Assembly: GCA_003550325.1 (NCBI GenBank) | Contig: QKWP01000103.1 | Location: 1-64,000 of the forward strand | Reading direction: 5' to 3' | Origin: Gigaspora rosea | Taxonomy: Eukaryota > Glomeromycota > Glomeromycetes > Diversisporales > Gigasporaceae | DNA: 64,000 bases | Shown: positions 23,462-35,849 of the stretch, piece by piece | Layout of the letters: the number at the start of each line of letters is the position of its first letter | Numbering within the stretch: the first letter of the stretch is position 1 | Notes under the pieces: generated by a model | Told to the model about the DNA's origin: nothing | Seen by the model: the letters and a program-made list of their open reading frames with translations, nothing else | The model's database searches: none | Translations under genes and position numbers: made by a program

Positions 23462-23663
23462 CAGATTATAATGAAATTCAGATTAAAATGAAATTATAGT
23501 ATAAAATCTCGAAAACTAAATTTTTTTGGGGGTGCATTTTTTAGTGTTAGGGGTTTAGGGTTAGGGTTAGTTTTAAAAAAAATTATATTAAACAAGTATT
23601 AGTGGGTTTTAGAAGGCAGCAGGTTAAGTAGAAAATGTAGATTTCATTTTAAATTATGATCTG
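23462..23663. mobile_element. MITE with telomere-like core, copy 2
   Basis: The ends are CAGATTATAATGAAATTCAG and, inverted, TTTCATTTTAAATTATGATCTG. The core holds GGGGTTTAGGGTTAGGGTTAG (about 23551-23571). It has the same architecture as 3967-4182 in the opposite orientation. Confidence 0.55.
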
Positions 23664-23754
23664 TGACATTTATTATATTTTTATTAAATATTAATTATAT
23701 TATTAATATATGATAATTATATTTTATAAACTTATTTTTATTATATGGGGATGA

Positions 23755-23950
23755 GTCAAATTTGACTAAACCAATTTGACCAGACCATTTGATCAATTTG
23801 ACTAGACCAATTTGACCAGCAAATTATTGGTTGACTAGCATTTGATCAATTTGACTAGACCAATTTGACCAGCAAATTATTGGTTGACTAGCATTTGATC
23901 AATTTGACTAGACCAATTTGATTAGCAAATTTTTGGTTGGCTAGTAATAA
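23755..23950. repeat. 53 bp tandem repeat, three copies
   Basis: The unit, starting ATTTGATCAATTTGACTAG and ending TTGGTTGACTAGC, begins at about 23787, 23840 and 23893, a period of exactly 53. The left flank carries extra partial copies of CAATTTGACCAG. The third copy is diverged. It may be a subterminal array of a hAT-like element, but no matching end was found. Confidence 0.65.
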
Positions 23951-24972
23951 TTTGATCAACTCTATATATTTATGCAATATATAATAGCACATATTTGAGT
24001 AAATTGAAATACATACTACTTTTAAAATTAATTTATTAAAATTCTAGTATATAGCATTTTTATGAGCATTAAAATGAATGAACCCAATAAAGGTTCATTG
24101 TTTTGCATTTAGTAATAAATAAATCAAGCCTTCTAACCATTTAAAAATGCACTTAATAGTATATCTATATACTTTAATTTTGTGTTTGTGGGTTTTGATG
24201 TTTTTGATTGGCCATATTAAAAAAACTGTGATCTGTATAGAAATTTCAAGTTTGCGCATTTTATTGTTTTGAATTGGACATATCTAAAATCTAAAAAAAA
24301 AATTAAGACCTTCTCTATCTTCAGTAAAGCTTCGACCATACCGTTACTATGCAAAATAATCCAAAAAGATCCACAACCTGAAGGTATTTGGCTTAGAAGG
24401 TAAAATTTCTACGTATATTATAACTTAGAGCATATAATTACTAAATGGTCGAATGTATTTGACTTAATAAAAAAAAACTAACAAAACAAACTTCTTTTTT
24501 AAAAATAGATAAAAACGCTTTATTGGGCTACATATACAATGCTTTAGAACATAGTATAAAGAACTTTTAATATGTAAAAGTGAAGTTAGTTATAAGCAAT
24601 AAAAACGTTTGAAATTACCCAACAAACTTTGTATAGTTTAATGGATTTGTTTACAATAAACGTTAATTATAATATTATACAATAGATTATAGATTTAGAT
24701 CTCATATTATATTAATTCGGCATAATAAATGAAAATATATTTTATCCTTTTCGTTTTTATTATAATGATAAAGATAATTTCACACTGCAGTATAATTTTA
24801 TTGGCTGATTGTCACATGCTTGCGCATATGACCAATCATAAAGCAATATTCAATTTCATGTGATCTACCAATCACGAGAAAGTTAGCCTATAGTACAGTA
24901 GTTTCGATACCGATTACAACTACCCCAAGAGCACCCCAAAAAATTTTTCGATAATAAATTCTTAAAAGTTAA
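23951..24972. other. A+T-rich intergenic stretch
   Basis: A small hairpin (ATGAACCCAATAAAGGTTCAT) lies near 24077. Nothing else could be supported over about 1 kb. Confidence 0.4.
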
Positions 24973-25477
24973 TTCGTGATCCGCCTAAGAACCAGTGAAA
25001 AAATGTAGTAAACAGTGGAGATATATTTACTATGTATTTTTTGCATTTTTTGGAATCTGGAGTTTCCCAAAGGACAAACCGATTTTCTTCTAAGTAAACA
25101 TCTCTTCTACATTAAGTAAAAGTTTGTAGAGGAGAAAATTCCGGTCATAATGGCAGTTAAATAATTAAAATAGGCCTAGTGGGTCGCGAGATATGAGCAT
25201 TTTTGTCTTCGCGATTATATGTTTACTTTTTTGTATAGTCGCAAAGACAAAAATGCTCATATCTTGTGATCCACTGGGCCGATTTTAATGATTTAACTGC
25301 CATTATGACCGGAATTTTCTCCTGTAGAATTTTTATTTAATTTAAAAGAGATGTTTACTTAGTAAAAAATCGGTTTGTCCTTTGGGAAACTCCAGATTCC
25401 AAAAAAAGGCAAAAAACAATAGTAAATTTCCCCACGATTTACTATTTTATTTCACTGGTTCTTAGGCGGATCACGAA
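24973..25477. mobile_element. 505 bp near-perfect palindrome, TTAA-flanked element
   Basis: From TTCGTGATCCGCCTAAGAAC at the left to its complement at the right, the two halves mirror each other over almost their whole length and meet near 25225-25240. TTAA flanks both ends (24969-24972 and 25478-25481). A second copy, at 42107-46720, has clear TTAA insertion evidence. No coding capacity. Transcripts could form a long double-stranded hairpin. Confidence 0.8.
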
Positions 25478-25719
25478 TTAATCATTGTTAGGGTTAAAGT
25501 TTATATTAGTATTTATTGTTGTCAAGATATATAGTAAAATCTCTCACGGAAAACTTTTTGTTAGAGCACTAAAGATGGTTTCGTATGCAGATTTTTGAGT
25601 TATTGGCAATTTTTAGCAAAAAGAACGTTTGTTTTTAATTTTCCTGATCGTGTTACGGTACACCTAATCCTCAACTGTGATTTGCTTGTGGTCACGTTTT
25701 GAAAAATTTTGGGGGTGTT

Positions 25720-28480
25720 CTACTTCAAGCAATTTTATTTTGATGCAATGGAAAAATTAATGATTGTCCATTAACAACGATAAAGAATCACATTTTAATA
25801 AACTTTTAAAGTGTTTAATATTAAAGAGAATTCTAGAAACTTATATATTATTATATTTATTATTATAAACTTGAGTTTACACGATTAACTTGGAATGAAT
25901 TAAAATTAACCTATACTTGCTTTATATTATATTCTCGTGGTGATAATCGATCTAATTTATAAATTTTATTATCTCATTTTTGCCATTATAACATATAAAA
26001 AGATAAAATATTATTAACTATGCAATCCAAAATAATTTATTTGAAAATTTATTAGTTCCAATTTTATCATTGCATTACGATAAGTATTATATTTGCTATT
26101 TTTCCGATACTGTATTAATATTGCAAAAGTTCTTAAATTTTATTTTTCATGCATAATAAAATGAATTTAGCTAAAATTTATATATAAAATACATAACGTA
26201 AAAAAAATAAATCCCATTTATTAAATCGAATGTATCAAATTTTGTGAATTTGAAATACCTCATATTCATCTATAAAAAAACAACCATTTGTATTTCTTAT
26301 TGGTTTTTCATGATATTTATTTCCACAATGCCATTTTTTAAGAGTATAACTAGGAGATTCTCCCATTCCAAGGTCATTACCACTAAACCATGGACCTTGT
26401 GAGTTTGCACCATAATAAATTGCATTTGATGTGGTTTTTACACGACTAAGAATTGACTGATTCAGGCCTCCATTTTTTAAAGAGAAAATAAAGCTATCAG
26501 CCATTGTTGCATAACTCGAACCAACTTTCCAGATAAGAGGATTATAACCACCAAGTATCTCATTCGTGCTATTAATCTTTACAACAACAACAGTACCAGG
26601 CAGATTGTCACATAGTCTATGAAATACTTCGCCTGTGAACCCATCTCTACTTCCTCTAAGTAAAAGTTTAAATTCATATGGAATTTCTGTATTATTATAA
26701 ATTATTGAACGTCGGTCAATCCATGATGAAATTTCTGCTGCATGCTCTAATGTGATTATGGAAGAAGACGGCATAATAATAGACACATTTCGAGGAGGAA
26801 GTTGTATTATATCTTTTTTACGAGGAGGTAAAATTGGTGAAGTAATGGGTTTATCTGGATCTAAATATTTTGCTAGAATATCAACCCATAAATTTTTTTC
26901 AAGAATATTTTGATAAGGTTGGATTTTCCCTAATACATCTTTACTAGGAATTTGGAAATATCTAACGTGAGGAAGACAGTTTTGAAGAGTAGTTTTTAAG
27001 GACTTAAAGTTCACATCTGTCCATTCTTCGAGATTGGATGGTAAATCTGGAGTTTTTGCTTTTCCCCATTGAATAACTTTATCCCAAATTTCTGATTCTT
27101 CAATTTGCAATTCATCATTTGTTAAAAGAGCAATAAATGCATTTTCTTGAAGGGTGTTAAAATCATCAGAGTTAAAAATCATACTTGGATGTTTCACAAG
27201 AATGTCATTGCAAAATTGTTGTAAAGCTTTAAAATTTTCATTATCGAAGCTTATTTGATAAATTCGTGAAAAATTTAAACGAAGCCAAGATGCATTATTA
27301 TCAATAAGATGAGATTGAATATGTTCAACTAATTCTGTAAGCTTAAATTCATTTATAGCAATTAATAGGTTAAATATGGTCGAAGCTTCAGAATTTTCCA
27401 AAGAAACTATGCCACTGTAGATATATCTACATTATATCAGCGAGAAAAAAGACATAAAATTCTTATTATTTTCGCAACAGGATTAATTCAACATAAAGTT
27501 AATTTAATACTTTACCTAATAATAATATCGAAGATTTGAGCGGAATGATTTGGTATTTTAATTTCAGTAACATTGTTTCTTTTGGTCGCATTAGTTAATT
27601 TTTGTCGAAAATACAATGAACGTTGATACAAGATTGGTGAATGTGCCGTAAAGAGTTTGATATTTGGTTGTTCACCAACCTTAATAACTACATTATAATC
27701 ATACTCATTTTCAAGAAGTTGCGAAAATCTTGAGAAAGTTGATCAAGAATTTTTACACTCATCTTACTATTCCGGAGATTACTGCTTCAATATGCTTTCT
27801 TATAAAGTGTGTGTACTGTATACAATGTATGACAAAAAGCTGCACAAAAAATATTAGGCAATTTGGCCTGCATTAAATAATTTTGGCGATGATCTTCAAA
27901 ATTCTTGATTTCTGCCGGAAATTGGTTTATTTTTTAAAAAAAATTTTTAACTACAAAAAGGATTAATTAAGAAACAGGTCTGTCCTTTAGTAAAAGTGAC
28001 TAAGACATTTTTCAATTAATAAGTAGATACAGTTTCATTAATAGGATTTTGCGTAATTTTGACCTAATTTTTTTTGTTGCCGCGCAATTTTTTGCTCAAC
28101 ACCTAGGATAAATCTGATTATATCAATGTATCCTGTTACGGCTGGCAAAATTCTATGGAATTTTTTCATTCTATGGTATGAAACAGTGATTCTCTCAATT
28201 TGTTGACAAGTTGACGGGCAAAGCAAATCGGTTGAAATTTAGATATTCAGAAAGTCGAGATTGATTTATTGAAATGTTGAAGTAGTTTTAAAGAAAAGTA
28301 AAAAAGATCTTACAGCAGGAGAGAAAATTGAGAATTACGAAAAAGGGCAAAAGAAGTTTTTAGATTTTCTTTTGAAATAGCGTCTGCAAACTCACCGCCA
28401 GAATCTTTTCAAGTTGGGTAAGCAAATCATTTTTTCACTTATCGGAATCAATCGTTGGAACTAAATCTTTAGTGTTAACT
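25720..28480. repeat. Segmental duplication, D copy
   Basis: The partner of 20101-23393, carrying gene D. It retains the empty site for the solo LTR. It has extra upstream sequence at about 28095-28135 and 28225-28430 that is missing from the C block. Confidence 0.75.
26235..27762 (-). pseudogene. Gene D: BTB-BACK-TLDc, frameshifted in exon 1
   Basis: Exon 2 (26235-27426) is fully open and codes for BACK plus TLDc with all family motifs. Exon 1 (27516-27762) is 247 nt instead of the 248 found in A, B and C. One base is missing at about 27724 (TTTCGCAAC where gene C has TTTACGCAAC), which shifts the frame soon after the sixth residue past SVKILDQLS. The splice sites are intact. Translation could still start at an internal Met at about 27401 and give a BACK-TLDc protein without BTB. 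Otherwise it is a young pseudogene. Minor substitutions (HSPILYQRS for HSAILYQRS) also suggest relaxed constraint in exon 1. Confidence 0.8.
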
Positions 28481-28784
28481 GAAGTGTACACCACAAAATT
28501 TTTTGCATGCTGAAGACATACCAAGAATGTAGTCATGCAAATGACGGAGTGTATGGTTTCCTCCCATCTATAATGGCTCGTTCGCAAAATCTTGCATTTG
28601 ATTGGACATTAAAAATCTATAATTTCACATGTCAAAATGCTGTGCTGGTGCAACATGCTATCCTTTTTAATGTGCTTTATATTAACTTTATCTATTTTTT
28701 GAATGTTAATATTAAAGTTCTGTGATGATGTAACTTGCGGTTAAACGCTTTTTTTTTTTGCGCAATGAAGTGTCATTTCATGTG
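27763..28784. other. Upstream flank of gene D
   Basis: Contains the duplicated promoter segment (about 27763-27850) and sequence shared with the C block, plus about 250 bases unique to this copy. A 72-codon open frame at 28507-28725 has no recognisable content and is not called a gene. Confidence 0.4.
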
Positions 28785-28792
28785 ATAGCAAT

Positions 28793-29203
28793 TAGAGATG
28801 GGCACGCATGTGATCCACGCGTGATACCGCGCGTCACGCGCGGGATTTTTAATATGACACCAAAATAAAATTATCCGGCCAGCATTAACATATTATCTGC
28901 CTGCATACATATCTAGTATGCTTAAATATTATAAGAATTCTTTATGTAAATTTTACCCATTTAATATATAAGCAAAAATTCTTGTAAACGTTTTTATTTA
29001 GAATAAATAAGATTTATAAGAAATAACTAATTTGAACTGGAAAATTAATTTTTAATAATAAATTTTGCATGGTTTTTTTTTATTAGACAAAAATTAAGAA
29101 GCTAAGAAATTTGTAATCTGATCCTGCGTGGGATCCGCATCACACGTGGGATCCGTGCATGACACACGGGATTTTTGAAAAAACTGCAATTTGACCATCT
29201 CTA
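28793..29203. mobile_element. hAT-type MITE with CpG-rich subterminal repeats
   Basis: The ends are TAGAGATGG and CCATCTCTA. The flanking octamers ATAGCAAT (28785-28792) and ATCGCAAT (29204-29211) match at 7 of 8. Subterminal arrays such as CACGCGTG, CGCGCGTCACGCGCGGGA and GTGGGATCCG stand out strongly from the A+T background. It is 411 bp with no coding. Confidence 0.75.
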
Positions 29204-29214
29204 ATCGCAATGAG

Positions 29215-29300
29215 TGTAATATGTCTGGCACAGTGGCATGGGCATGCCAACCAATAATGGCATGCTAGCAGTGGCATGCCAAAAATTGATTTGGCGTATG
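29215..29300. repeat. Cluster of TGGCATGCCA palindromes
   Basis: GGCATG and its complement occur five to six times in about 60 bases (TGGCATGGGCATGCCAACC, TGGCATGCTAG, TGGCATGCCA). It may be a subterminal fragment of another element. Confidence 0.4.
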
Positions 29301-29377
29301 TGATTTAATTGAATTTTCTTTTTAGCATTAAATTGAATATCATGTTTTAAAATCTAGTTTTCAGGAGCCATGTGTAG

Positions 29378-29690
29378 AGATGGGTTCAGTCAGCTAATAG
29401 TCAGCTAGACGATCAGCTATAGCTGTAGTCAATGTAGTAGATTATAGCAGCTTAGCTGATTGGCTAGCCAATACAATTTTTTATCTCCTGGCTAATAAAT
29501 CGATAAATTATAATTATTGCTTAATTCAACATGAAGTGTACAAATTATACATGTCATAGCAGATTTTCAATTTTGATTGGCTAAGAGCAATGATCAAAAG
29601 TCTAGACTAACATTACACATTTTTAAACCAATCTAATTCTGGTCAAATTTGCAGATCGTTTGACCTATTGTGAGGGACCATTAAAGCAGA
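29378..29690. mobile_element. Truncated hAT-type element related to 52218-53040
   Basis: Starts TAGAGATGGGTTCAGTCAGC followed by CAGCTA and TAGCTG copies. The later part (CAAATTCTGGTCAAATTT-like phrase near 29630-29665) matches the interior of the intact element at 52218. The right end was not found. Confidence 0.5.
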
Positions 29691-30299
29691 TGCCTTTATA
29701 TGTTATTAAAATTAGAGTAAGGGTTAGGTAGAAGTTAGGGTTAGATCCCTGTACAATTTAAGTTGTTCATATACATGTAACCACTTATATAAATTACCAA
29801 ATAAAGATAAACGCAAGGCCTCACCTTAAAAAAAAAAAGTTAGAGTTAGAAATATGTTAAAGATAAAGTTGCCTTCCTAACATTTTTTATTAATGCTCTT
29901 AATCAGGTTTTAATATCTGTTTCTTGTATTTTTGGTGGTTTTCATTTTTTTTTTTTTTTGTTTTTGTTTCATCAGGCTGATCTGTGATAATCAAAATTTT
30001 GCAATTTGATTGGTAGTCATATGATAGCACCTGCTTTAAATAGTTTTTAAATCTACTCCAGTATTGCTATTAATAATTTAGCTCCACATGCTTAGGCCAC
30101 TACAATTTAATTCTTTGTTTAATATAACAAGTTCAAATTTTTTAGGAGGGGACTTAAACAACAAATGATTAGATCCAGTTTGGGTCCGGCCAGGATCGAA
30201 ATAGGTCTGGTTCAGGTTCAGTTCAGGATCGAACCAGACTTAGGCTCTAAATTTTATACAGACTGGTTTGAGTCTGAATATAATTATATTTATTTTTTG
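29691..30299. other. Mixed repeat fragments left of the first palindrome array
   Basis: Contains TTAGGG-like runs near 29710-29745, an A-tailed segment ending GGCCTCACCTT plus A11 near 29815-29840 that resembles the tail at 46115-46145 (possible SINE), and a T-rich tract at 29940-29960. GATC/CCAGTTTGG-type repeats at 30165-30290 resemble the hAT subterminal sequence near 39540 and 46400. Confidence 0.35.
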
Positions 30300-31821
30300 G
30301 TGCTGACAAGTTTACTTAGTGCATGAATTTAGAATTAATTAGTAAAATTTTATAAATCATAAGATTTTATAGAATTTTATTAATAAAATTTTATAAAATC
30401 TTATAATACACAAATTTTTATTAATTAATTCTAACTTTATGCACTTAGTAAACATATTCAGCACCTAAAAATGCATCAAATCAGCAGAGTTATTTTTATT
30501 TTACTTAAAATTTGGAGAATAGATGCATAATTTTGGATTTTTGATCAAAAAAGTCTAATTTAAGCATCTTTTCTCCAAATTTCAAATAAAATAAAAACAA
30601 TTCTGCTGATTTAATTTATTTTTAGGCTTTGAACAAATTTACCTAGTGAAATAAGTTAGAATTAATTAGTAAAATTTTATGAATCATAAGATGTTATAGA
30701 ATTTTATTAATAAAATTTTATAAAATCTTATTATTCACAAATTTTTATTAATTAATTCTAACTTTATGCTCTAAGTAAACATGTACAGCACCTAAAAACA
30801 CATCAAATCAGTAGAGTTATTTTTATTTTACTTGAAATTTGGAGAATAGATACATAATTTTTGATTTTTGATCAAAAAAATCAACTTTCAAGTAAAATAA
30901 AAACAAGACTGCCAATTTAATATATTTTTAGGCTCTGAACAAGTTTACCTAGTGCTATAAGTTAAAATTAATTAGTAAAATATTGTGAATCATAAGATTT
31001 TATAAAATTTTATTAATAAAATCTATATAATTTTATTATTCATAAAATTTTACTAATTAATTTCTAACTTATTTCACTAGGTAAACTTGTTCAGAGCCTA
31101 AAGATACATTAAATTAGCAGAATTGTTTTTATTTTACTTGAAATTTGGAGAAAAGATGCTTAAATTTGACTTTTTTGATCAAAAAACCAAAATTATATAT
31201 CTATTCTTCAAATTTCAAGTAAAAAAAAAATAACCCTGCCAATTTGATATTTTTTAGGTGCTGTACATGTTTACTTAGTGCATAAAGTAGAATTAATTAC
31301 TAAAAATTTGTGTATTATAAGATTTTATAAAATTTTATTAATACAAATTCTATAAAATCTTATAATTCACAAACTTTTACTAATTAATTCTAACTACATG
31401 CACTAAATAAACTTATTTAGACCCTAAAAATACATTAAATTGCAGAATTGTTTTTTTTTACTTGAAATTTGGAGAAAGATAGTTAAATTTAACTTTTTTG
31501 ATCAAAAATTCAAAATTATGTATCTATTCTCCAAATTTTAAATAAAATAAAAATAACTCCACAATTTGATTCAATTTTAGGTGCTAAATATGTTTATTTA
31601 GTGCATAAAGTTAGAATTAATTAATAAAATTTGTGTATTATAAGATTTTATAAAATTTTATTAATAAGATTCTATAAAATCTTATGATTCATAAATTTTA
31701 CTAATTAATTCTAATTTAATTCACTAAATAAACTTGTTCAGAGCCTAAAAATATATTAAATCAGTAGTATTGTTTTTATTTTATTTGAAATTTAGAAAAA
31801 AGATACTTAAATTTGACTTTT
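30300..31821. repeat. Alternating-palindrome array 1, left part
   Basis: Two palindromes alternate with a period near 315 bp. P1 (about 120 bp) has arms from GTTAGAATTAATTAGTAAAA to its complement, centred on TTTATTAATAAA. P2 (about 130 bp) has arms with TTGTTTTTATTTTACTTGAA and its complement, centred on TTGATCAAAA. P1 copies begin near 30326, 30640, 30950, 31275 and 31600, with P2 between them. No coding is present. The fifth P2 is cut at its centre by the retrotransposon and resumes at 37544. Confidence 0.85.
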
Positions 31822-32125
31822 TGCTCTCGAAACCTGTGACATGGTATTGTGACCTCAAACCTATGACATAGTACTGTGATCCAAGTATTAGATTATTGAT
31901 TCAAAAAGCGATACTGCCATATTCAAGTTATGACCAAGCGCATAAATAATATAGTGAAATAGCATTATGAAAATATAGTTTGTATTAGTCATAGTATTTT
32001 ACATAACATAAAATGTTATATAAACTTATACAAACCTTCTTGTAATAACCTTAGTCTGTACAATAACAATAAACTTTGCTCTTCTTGCACAAATAAAAAT
32101 CATTTTGCTAATTTGAGCCATGACA
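31822..32125 (+). repeat. 5' LTR
   Basis: Begins TGCTCTCGAAACC and ends GAGCCATGACA. It is alignable with the 3' LTR along its length, with about 35 bases fewer. A TATA-like and AATAAA-bearing region (ACAATAACAATAAACTTTGC) is common to both. Confidence 0.75.
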
Positions 32126-32399
32126 GTTTGTACAGACTAACACCCAGTTTAGATTTTTGTAACTTACAACTGGTTACTTAGGGTATTTTTATTCTTGTCT
32201 TGTCTAAGAAACCGGATCGTGTTTCTCTATATATCATAAATAATAAAAAAATATATATAAAAAAAAAACAAAAAAACTTATTTGATATATAATACTTATC
32301 AATCAATTAAAGATGATAAAATATTATTCTTGTCTGAGTATTTCTTATTCCTGTTAACAGTCAAGAGATTCTTTTCACGAGTGTCATTTCGATTTGTAT

Positions 32400-33330
32400 T
32401 CCTTCAAGAGTTAGAATAGTGAATGGACAGCCCAACCTCAATGCTATAGTAGTAGTCTTGAATCAACTCTAGATGGACTGTCAAGCGCTTTATCAAGAAA
32501 ATATAGAACTTAAAAACACCTTTAAAAAATTTGAGATTCCGGATAGAGTTGAAATACACTACAAGGAATCTAAAGTGAGCCTTCCAAATAAGTTTGATGG
32601 TACCAGAAGTAAATTCTGAGGGTTAGTAAACCAAATTCATCTTGTCATACAGATGCACCAAACCTTACCCATATAACCGAACTTGAGTAGCTTACTTGGA
32701 AGCTTGCTGATGGGATCTGCTATAGCTTGGTTTTTGCCTCTGAACTATTGGAAAATTTTAAAGCATTACTAAAAGAGTTTGAAGAAACTTTTGGTGATGC
32801 CAATAAATCTAGAACAGCCACCAATAAAATAAGAAAACTTACTTAGGGCTCTAGAACGGCCTCAAGCTATGCTTCCAAATTTAGACAGATTGTGGAAATT
32901 TGAATTGGGGCAAGGCAGCTCTTGTAGACCAGTTTGCACAGAGCTTCATGGTGAAGTAAAAGACTTATTACTTACCTTGGAGGACTCTACCTCCTTAAAT
33001 AATGCAATTGCTAAAGCTATTAGGTGTGATAATTAGTTATTTAAGCAAAAACAAAAATATCAGCATAACGCTACTTATCGAAAAACTCAGCTACCAATTG
33101 TCGACCCCTCTCTATTGCCTAACGACTCTATGCAAATAGATGCTGTTAAATTCAAGCCTCTATTAAGTAAGGAAAAAAACTGATGTCGTATAAACAATCT
33201 TTGTTTATACTGCGATGAACTGGGACACATTGCAAAAAGCTGTCCTAAGAAATGTAGCTGGGTTTCTAGAATTGATACAGCAGTCATAGATGAGTCATTG
33301 GGAAAAGGGATACCCCAGTCGCAGTAAGAG
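32400..33330 (+). pseudogene. gag remnant with CCHC zinc knuckle
   Basis: A broken frame. Readable pieces include a coiled-coil-like segment near 32480-32580 and a nucleic-acid-binding knuckle at about 33200-33245, CLYCDELGHIAKSC (C-X2-C-X4-H-X4-C), as in retroelement Gag. Several stops lie upstream. Confidence 0.65.
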
Positions 33331-33739
33331 CTCTAACTAGATTATAACTTTAACATGGCTGATATATTCCATTTTTTTGTTGCCCATTCAAGGGTAATGT
33401 TTATTTCAAGTTGAGAAGGAAGCGAGGTGTATCAAAAACTCCAAGCCATTCAGGCTAAAACTGGCCAAATTAGCAAAACTGAGTTAAACAAATTCGGCAA
33501 TTATAAATATTTCACTGAGCAACAAGCCTTACCAACATTCAAGAACTTACTCAAGAAAAAACCACTAAGGAACAAACTTTTCAGGAACTAAATGCCAAAC
33601 TAAACCGCTCTAAATCAGAAGCTGAAACTAAGCAAATTTAGAAATTACTTAATCAATGAGACGCCGTAATTAAATTAACTCTCCCCCTAAAAAAAAATCT
33701 ACAACAGGACCTGCAACCGCGTTTACTCCAGAACTATAC

Positions 33740-34174
33740 TTGCAATTACCTGATGGAACCCAGTTAAAAATACAAGTATTAGTTGATTCTGGTGCTTCTT
33801 TATGCTTTATGGACATTAAACTAGCTTTAGAACATAACCTACCCATATTTAAGAAACAGATTCTATTGTCTGTAGAAGCCATTAATGAGTGCAAAATTTT
33901 TTTGGGTGCAGTTATACATGAAACTGCACCAATGCCTCTACAATTTCAAAACTACTATGAGGAATTAACTTTTAACCTCATTTCGTCACTGCATTATAAG
34001 ATGATCCTAGGTTTGCCCTGGTTAGTCTTGTATAACTCCTGTATTAACTGGCAGAAATGTTTTATTACCTTTTCTGACCTGAGCTATGTGACTTATGTGT
34101 CAAGGCCATCATTATATAGAACACATCCGATACCTAAAAAAAAATTTTTATGGTTCAAATTTTTAACATATTAG
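33740..34174 (+). pseudogene. Retroelement aspartic protease segment
   Basis: A 144-codon open frame with the active-site motif VDSGASLCF near its start (about 33780-33805) and ILGLPWL downstream, the flap and second hydrophobic motif of retropepsins. It is the longest surviving open piece of this element. A conserved D-S/T-G-A loop is present, but the piece is detached from its neighbours by frame changes. Confidence 0.7.
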
Positions 34175-34429
34175 CAAGTAACTCAGTTTTAGCACCTCAT
34201 ACACCAATGATTCCTGCCAAATACCATGAACTTAAAGAGATTTTTAGCAAAAAAAAACTAGCAAATTGTCTGAGAATCGCCAGTATGATTGTGCCATTGA
34301 ATTATTACCTAGTAAACAACCACCATAGAACACATCTATGAATTATCCTCGCACGAGCTCGCAGAATTGAAAACATATATAGAAGAAAACTTAAAGAAAG
34401 GGTTTATTAGACATTTAAGCTCCCCAGTG

Positions 34430-35580
34430 GGGTGCCTATCCTCTTCGTCAAGAAAAAAGTAAAACCCTACACATGTGTGTTGATTATAGGTGTTTAAACT
34501 GCGTTAAGGTCAAGAAATGGTACTTGATTCACCTAATCCCTAAATTGTTGAATCAACTTTCTTCTGCTAAAATATTTACAAAAATAGATTTCTGAGTGCA
34601 TATAATTTAGTTCGTATAAGGCTATAAGATGAATGGAAGACAGCCTTTCATACTTGTTATGGCTATTTTGAGACTTGAGTATGCCCTTTGGCCTCACCAA
34701 TGCCCCAGCAGTATTTCAGCATCTTATAAATGACATGTTTCACAAATATTTAGATAGGTTCATCATAATTTACCTGGAGACATCCTTGTATATTTACCAA
34801 ATTAGAAAGACCATGATCATCACATTTGTTTGGTTCTTTAATATTTACAAAAACATAAATTATTTGCAAAATTGAAAAAATGTGAATTTGATAAAATGAC
34901 TGTGGATTTCCTGGGCTATTGTATTACACTCCAAGGAATCCAGATAGACCCTTCTAAGATTGAAAGTCTCCTCTCTTAGCCTGTTCCAATATCACTTTAT
35001 GAAGTGCAGCATTTTTTGGGTTTTGCCAACTACTATCGGCATTTTGTCAAGGGTTATTCTCAATTAGTCACCTCTTTAACGAATTTAACCTGAAAATCTG
35101 AGAAGAGACCAAAAGATTTTTATGGGCCTTCCTCTGCCCAACAGGCATTCAATTTCCTAAAGATAGCCTTTACTTCCACACCAATTTTGGGTCAAGCTGA
35201 CCCTTTGAACCCTTATTATTTGGAGACAGACGCTTCAGACTATGCCCTTGGTACAATATGATCTTAGTAAAAGAAAGAACTTAGCACCCTATTGCTTACT
35301 ACTATTGTAAGTTCACTTCTGCTAAAATTAACTATAATGTTCATAATAAAGAATTATTAGCTATCATAATAGCTCTGAAAAGATGGTGGCATTATCTGGA
35401 AGGGCTTAACACCAAATTACTATATATTTGACTACAAAAACTTAGAGTATTTTACTACTGCTAAGACCCTTAGTTGACGGCAAGCCCAGTGGTTCCTGTT
35501 TCTTTCTAATTACGATTTTAAAATTGGTTTTCACGCAGGAAGAGACCAGAAAAAATCTGATGCTCTGTTGTGCAGAATAG
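34430..35580 (+). pseudogene. Reverse transcriptase and RNase H remnants
   Basis: Pieces in three frames. They include a VDYRCLN-like finger motif near 34480, [17 protein letters not shown] at 34678-34730, and DASDYALG-like RNase H near 35225-35255. The polymerase active-site Y-X-D-D region (about 34770) reads YLETS, so the catalytic aspartates are lost. Multiple stops are present. Confidence 0.7.
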
Positions 35581-35849
35581 ATTACAAAAATTTGGACTGT
35601 GATAAGTCAGTAGCAAGCAGCATACTACATTATTCAAAGCTAAACATTTTCACTTAGCTGCCACCTTTGTAACCTCAGTTTATATGGACCTGAGAGACTG
35701 CATACGTCACCAATTGGCCACAGACCCATTGGCCCAAGATATCATTAATTATTTAACGCACTCTACACCAAAAGCCACGAAGTATCATTCTGACTATCAT
35801 GTTTTATTATAAAGAAGGGCTCTTATTTAGAGAAGGTTTATTATATGTG

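Noticed and set aside
23755..23950. CRISPR-like array
   Set aside because: Units are directly adjacent with no unique spacers, and the genome is eukaryotic. It is a plain tandem repeat.
29815..29840. Poly-A tail as proof of a SINE or processed pseudogene
   Set aside because: Only a short similarity (GGCCTCACCTT against GTGCCTCGCT at 46125) supports it. No promoter boxes or duplication were found.
30300..31800. rRNA spacer or centromere satellite
   Set aside because: No rRNA sequence is present. The unit is transposon-flanked and palindromic, and no evidence for a centromere can be read from sequence alone.
33087..33894. Minus-strand open frames over the retrotransposon
   Set aside because: Shadows of the gag and protease segments on the opposite strand, with no family motifs.
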